Positions 61,101 through 64,000 of a DNA stretch of 64,000 bases are shown piece after piece. Below the pieces are notes generated by a model. It saw only the letters and a program-made list of their open reading frames with translations, did no database searches and was not told where the DNA came from. The DNA lies in contig NC_087378.1 in NCBI RefSeq assembly GCF_963675165.1, positions 2,570,525-2,634,524 on the forward strand, in the 5' to 3' direction. This DNA is from Halichondria panicea. Lineage: Eukaryota > Porifera > Demospongiae > Suberitida > Halichondriidae. Position 1 is the stretch's first letter; every line of letters begins with the position of its first letter. Position numbers and translations under genes: made by a program.

Positions 61101-64000
61101 ATTTACTCACAAACGAATTTGATTCTGATTCTCATGTCAAAGGCTTTGAAGGCAGAACTCTTCTTCACTATGCTACTGAAGGTGGCCACATCGAACTAAT
61201 TAACGCGCTGATAACTGACTACAACCTTGACTTGATGGCTAGAGATGATAACGGCTGTACACTTTTACATTTTGCCGCCATCTATGGCCAGTTTGAAGCA
61301 TTTCAACACTTAGCTCGAACAGAAACAATAGACATTGATTGCATCAGTAACAATGGTTCTACACCACTTCATCTGGCAGCATTGAAAGGACATAATCATA
61401 TCTTGCGTGTTTTAATAGAAAAGTTTAACAGTAATCCCATTGCTAAAGGGTACGTGGGCCTAACAATTCTTCATTATGCCTGTCAAAATGGTGATAATGA
61501 GTTAGTGGACGAAATAATAACTAAGTATGGACTCGATCCAATGACAGAAACTGATTATCAAAATACTCCTCTGCACATTGCTGCTAGGCACGGGCAAGCT
61601 GCAATAGTCAAACATTTAATCTCAAAGTACCATGTTAAAGTTAATTGCCTCAACAGTCAGCAGCATACTCCTTTGGGTGAGGCAGTGCTATTTGGACACA
61701 AAAGTGTAATGGATTTACTCACAAACGAATTTGATTCTGATCCTCATGTCAAAGGCTTTGAAGGCAGAACTCTTCTTCACTATGCCACTGAAGGTGGCCA
61801 CATTGAACTAATCGACACACTGATAGCTGACTACAACCTTGACTTGATGGTTAGAGATGATAACGGCCATACACTTCTACATGTTGCTGCCATCTATGGC
61901 CAGTTTGAAGCATTGCAACACTTAGCTCGAACAGAAACAATAGACATTGATTGTCTCAATAACAATGGTTCTACACCACTTCATCTGGCAGCATTGAATA
62001 GACATAACCATATCTTACGTGTTCTAATAGAAAAGTTTAACAGTAATCCCTTTGCTAAAGGGTATGTGAGCCAAACGATTCTTCATTATGCCTGTAAAAA
62101 TGGTGATAATGAGTTAGTGGACGAAATAATAGCTAAGTATGGACTTGATCCAATGACAGAAACTGATTATCGTAATACTCTTCTGCACTTTGCTGCTAGA
62201 CACGGGCAAGTTGCAACAGTCAAACATTTAATCACAAAGCACCATGTTGAAGTTGATTGCCTCAACAGTCAGCAGCGTACTCCTTTGGATGAGGCAGTGC
62301 TATATGGACACAAAAATGTAATGGATTTACTTTTAAAAGAATTTACCTCTGATCCTCATGTCAAAGGCTTTGAAGGCAGAACTCTTCTTCACTATGCCAC
62401 TCAAGGTGGCCACATTGAACTAATCGACATGCTGATAGCTGACTACAACCATGGCTTGATGGCTAGAGATGATAAGGGCCATACACTTCTACATGTTGCT
62501 GCCATCTATGGCCAGTTTGGAGCATTGCAGCACTTAGCTCGAACAGAAACAATAGATATTGATTGTCTCAGTAACAATGGTTCTACACCACTTCATCTGG
62601 CAGCATTGAAAGGACAGAACCATATCTTGCGTATTCTAATAGAAGAGTGTAATAGCAATCCCTTGGCTAAAGGGTACCTGGGCCTAACAATTTTTCATTA
62701 TGCCTGTCAAAATGGTGATAACGAGTTAGTGGATGAACTAATAGCTAAGTATGGACTTGATCCAATGACAGAAACTGATCATCGAAATACTCCTCTGCAC
62801 ATTGCTGCTAGACACGGGCAAGTTGCAACAGTCAAACATTTAATCACAAAGTACCATGTTAAAGTTGATTGCCTTAACAGTCAGCAGCGTACTCCTTTGG
62901 ATGAGGCAGTGCTATATGGTCACAAAAATGTAATGGATTTACTTACAAAAGAATTTGCCTCTGATCCTCATGTCAAAGGCTTTGAAGGCAGAACTCTTCT
63001 TCACTATGCCACTCAAGGTGGCCACATTGAACTAATCGACACGCTGATAGCTGACTACAACCTTGATTTGAGGGTTAGAGATGATAACGGCCATACACTT
63101 TTACATGTTGCAGCCAGCTCTGGGCAATTTGAAGTAGTGCAGCACTTAGCTCGAAAAATTACAATAGACATTGATTTGCTCAATAAGGATGGCTCTACAC
63201 CTCTTCATCTAGCAGCATTGAAAGGACATCAACGCATTGTGCAATTATTTGTGAAAGAGTTGAAGTGTGACTCTAACATCACTGATAACACGGGCATGAC
63301 TATTCTGCACTATGCCTGTCAGAGTGGTAACATAGGCTTGATTGATTACTGTGTAGCTGAATGTGAACTCAAATCTACAATTGAAGATAACTTTGGCAAC
63401 ACACTTTTGCATTTAGCTGCTTTCAATGGGAAGAACAAAGTAATAGAACATCTTATTAGCAAATGCTTAGTAAAAGTTGATATTCGTAACAAAGAAAATG
63501 CTACTCCGCTGTGTCTTGCAGTAAAAAAGGGACATCGAAGCACTGTGAAAATGTTGATACAACAATATAAGTCCGATAAATTTATTAAAGGCCTGAAGGG
63601 TATGACTCTTCTCCATTATGCATGTGCCGGACGTGTTGAATTGATAGATGATCTTATCATAGAACATGAGCTAAACCGCCATGCAAAAGATGATGATGGA
63701 AATACAGCTCTTCATTTAGCTGCTTTCCAGAATCAAATTAAAATATGTAAGCATTTAATTACCAAACGTAAATTGAATGTTAACGATTGCAACAATGAAA
63801 TCTCTACTCCATTGTGTTTAGCTGCTCTATGTGGTCACAAAGATTTGGTATGCATAATGATTGAGGAATTCGAATGTGATCCTCTTATTAAAGGTTTCCA
63901 TGGCAGAGGCATTCTACATTATGCTTGTCAAGGTGGACATACTGATCTAATAAAAACACTGATTGAAAGTTATAATCTCAACCCAACAACTATAGATGAT
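58114..64000 (+). pseudogene. Intronless giant ankyrin-repeat gene, disrupted and open at the right edge
   Basis: From ATG 58114 (MSEDSQPKDTHLHSAASSGD) the frame enters an ankyrin repeat at INSSGQT, then breaks. The next frame resumes with PLHLACANGH, so about 4 extra bases (or 1) lie near 58239-58246. It then runs to TAG 59825-59827, where the parallel positions of later units read CAG, and stays open for the remaining 1391 codons to the window end. Repeats are 34 residues each (GxTxLHxAAxxGH...). About 59305-63100 is a higher-order array of 612 bp, i.e. six ankyrin repeats per unit, with reference points at 59816, 60428, 61040, 61652, 62264 and 62876. No intron is seen over 5.8 kb, unlike every other gene here. 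Either a decaying gene or an intact one with assembly errors. Confidence 0.75.
59305..63100 (+). repeat. 612-bp higher-order tandem repeat (6 x 34-aa ankyrin)
   Basis: The marker aacagtcag recurs exactly every 612 bp. Units at 59.5-60.0 kb and 60.73-61.23 kb look identical but for a couple of bases at offset 1224, while others fall in a second class (tttggatgag...tatatggacac versus tttgggtgag...tatttggacac). The two classes are interleaved, which points to recent unequal exchange or gene conversion. Confidence 0.9.

Noticed and set aside
1-64000. CRISPR arrays, bacterial operons, rRNA or tRNA genes
   Set aside because: None seen. The regular 612-bp array is coding ankyrin DNA, and no cloverleaf or rRNA core was recognised by eye; a tRNAscan run would settle tRNAs.

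Overview
The window is nuclear DNA from an animal with a compact, intron-rich genome, most likely a demosponge. Coding exons are mostly 50-350 bp with GT-AG introns, and thirteen gene units (twelve with a recognisable family or domains) plus several dead fragments fit in 64 kb. The gene set is metazoan: a spectraplakin end, AP-2, NRBP, and a short-chain collagen C4-type protein known from sponges and cnidarians. A Death-domain protein of sponge style and abundant small foldback repeats also fit a sponge. Species cannot be fixed from the sequence alone. All exon junctions below were read by eye from splice signals and reading phase; total lengths divide by three for every complete gene.

Layout. 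1-273 (-): frameshifted RecQ-like helicase fragment running off the left edge. 661-10863 (+): 17 exons of the C-terminal part of a spectraplakin (MACF1/dystonin type), with a separate collagen-C4-like secreted-protein gene nested in one intron (2169-3105). 11155-11345: decayed copy of the EIF3H 3' end. 12127-14993 (-): EIF3H. 15197-18238 (+): Death + ankyrin-like + patatin-like protein with catalytic residues lost. 18408-19471 (-): unrecognised nuclear-type protein. 19709-24817 (+): NRBP pseudokinase. 25358-30742 (-): TFAP2 transcription factor. 31181-34219 (+): MRPL15. 34485-37787 (-): PITHD1. 38454-47581 (-): very long ZC3H7-like zinc-finger protein, 19 exons, 1895 aa. 47853-51124 (-): EIF3E, 445 aa. 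51.1-58.1 kb: repeat-rich, with transposon remnants and one small acidic exon. 58114-64000 (+): intronless ankyrin array with a 612-bp higher-order repeat, broken by a frameshift and a stop, running off the right edge.

Functional themes. Translation is strongly represented: two eIF3 subunits (H and E) and a mitochondrial ribosomal protein; ZC3H7 proteins bind RNA. Two adjacent genes encode apparent pseudoenzymes (pseudo-phospholipase, pseudokinase). Several pairs are head-to-head with 40-240 bp between start codons (EIF3H / Death-patatin, unknown / NRBP, TFAP2 / MRPL15), suggesting shared promoters. Many introns carry small non-autonomous DNA transposons whose ends and target duplications can be read directly.
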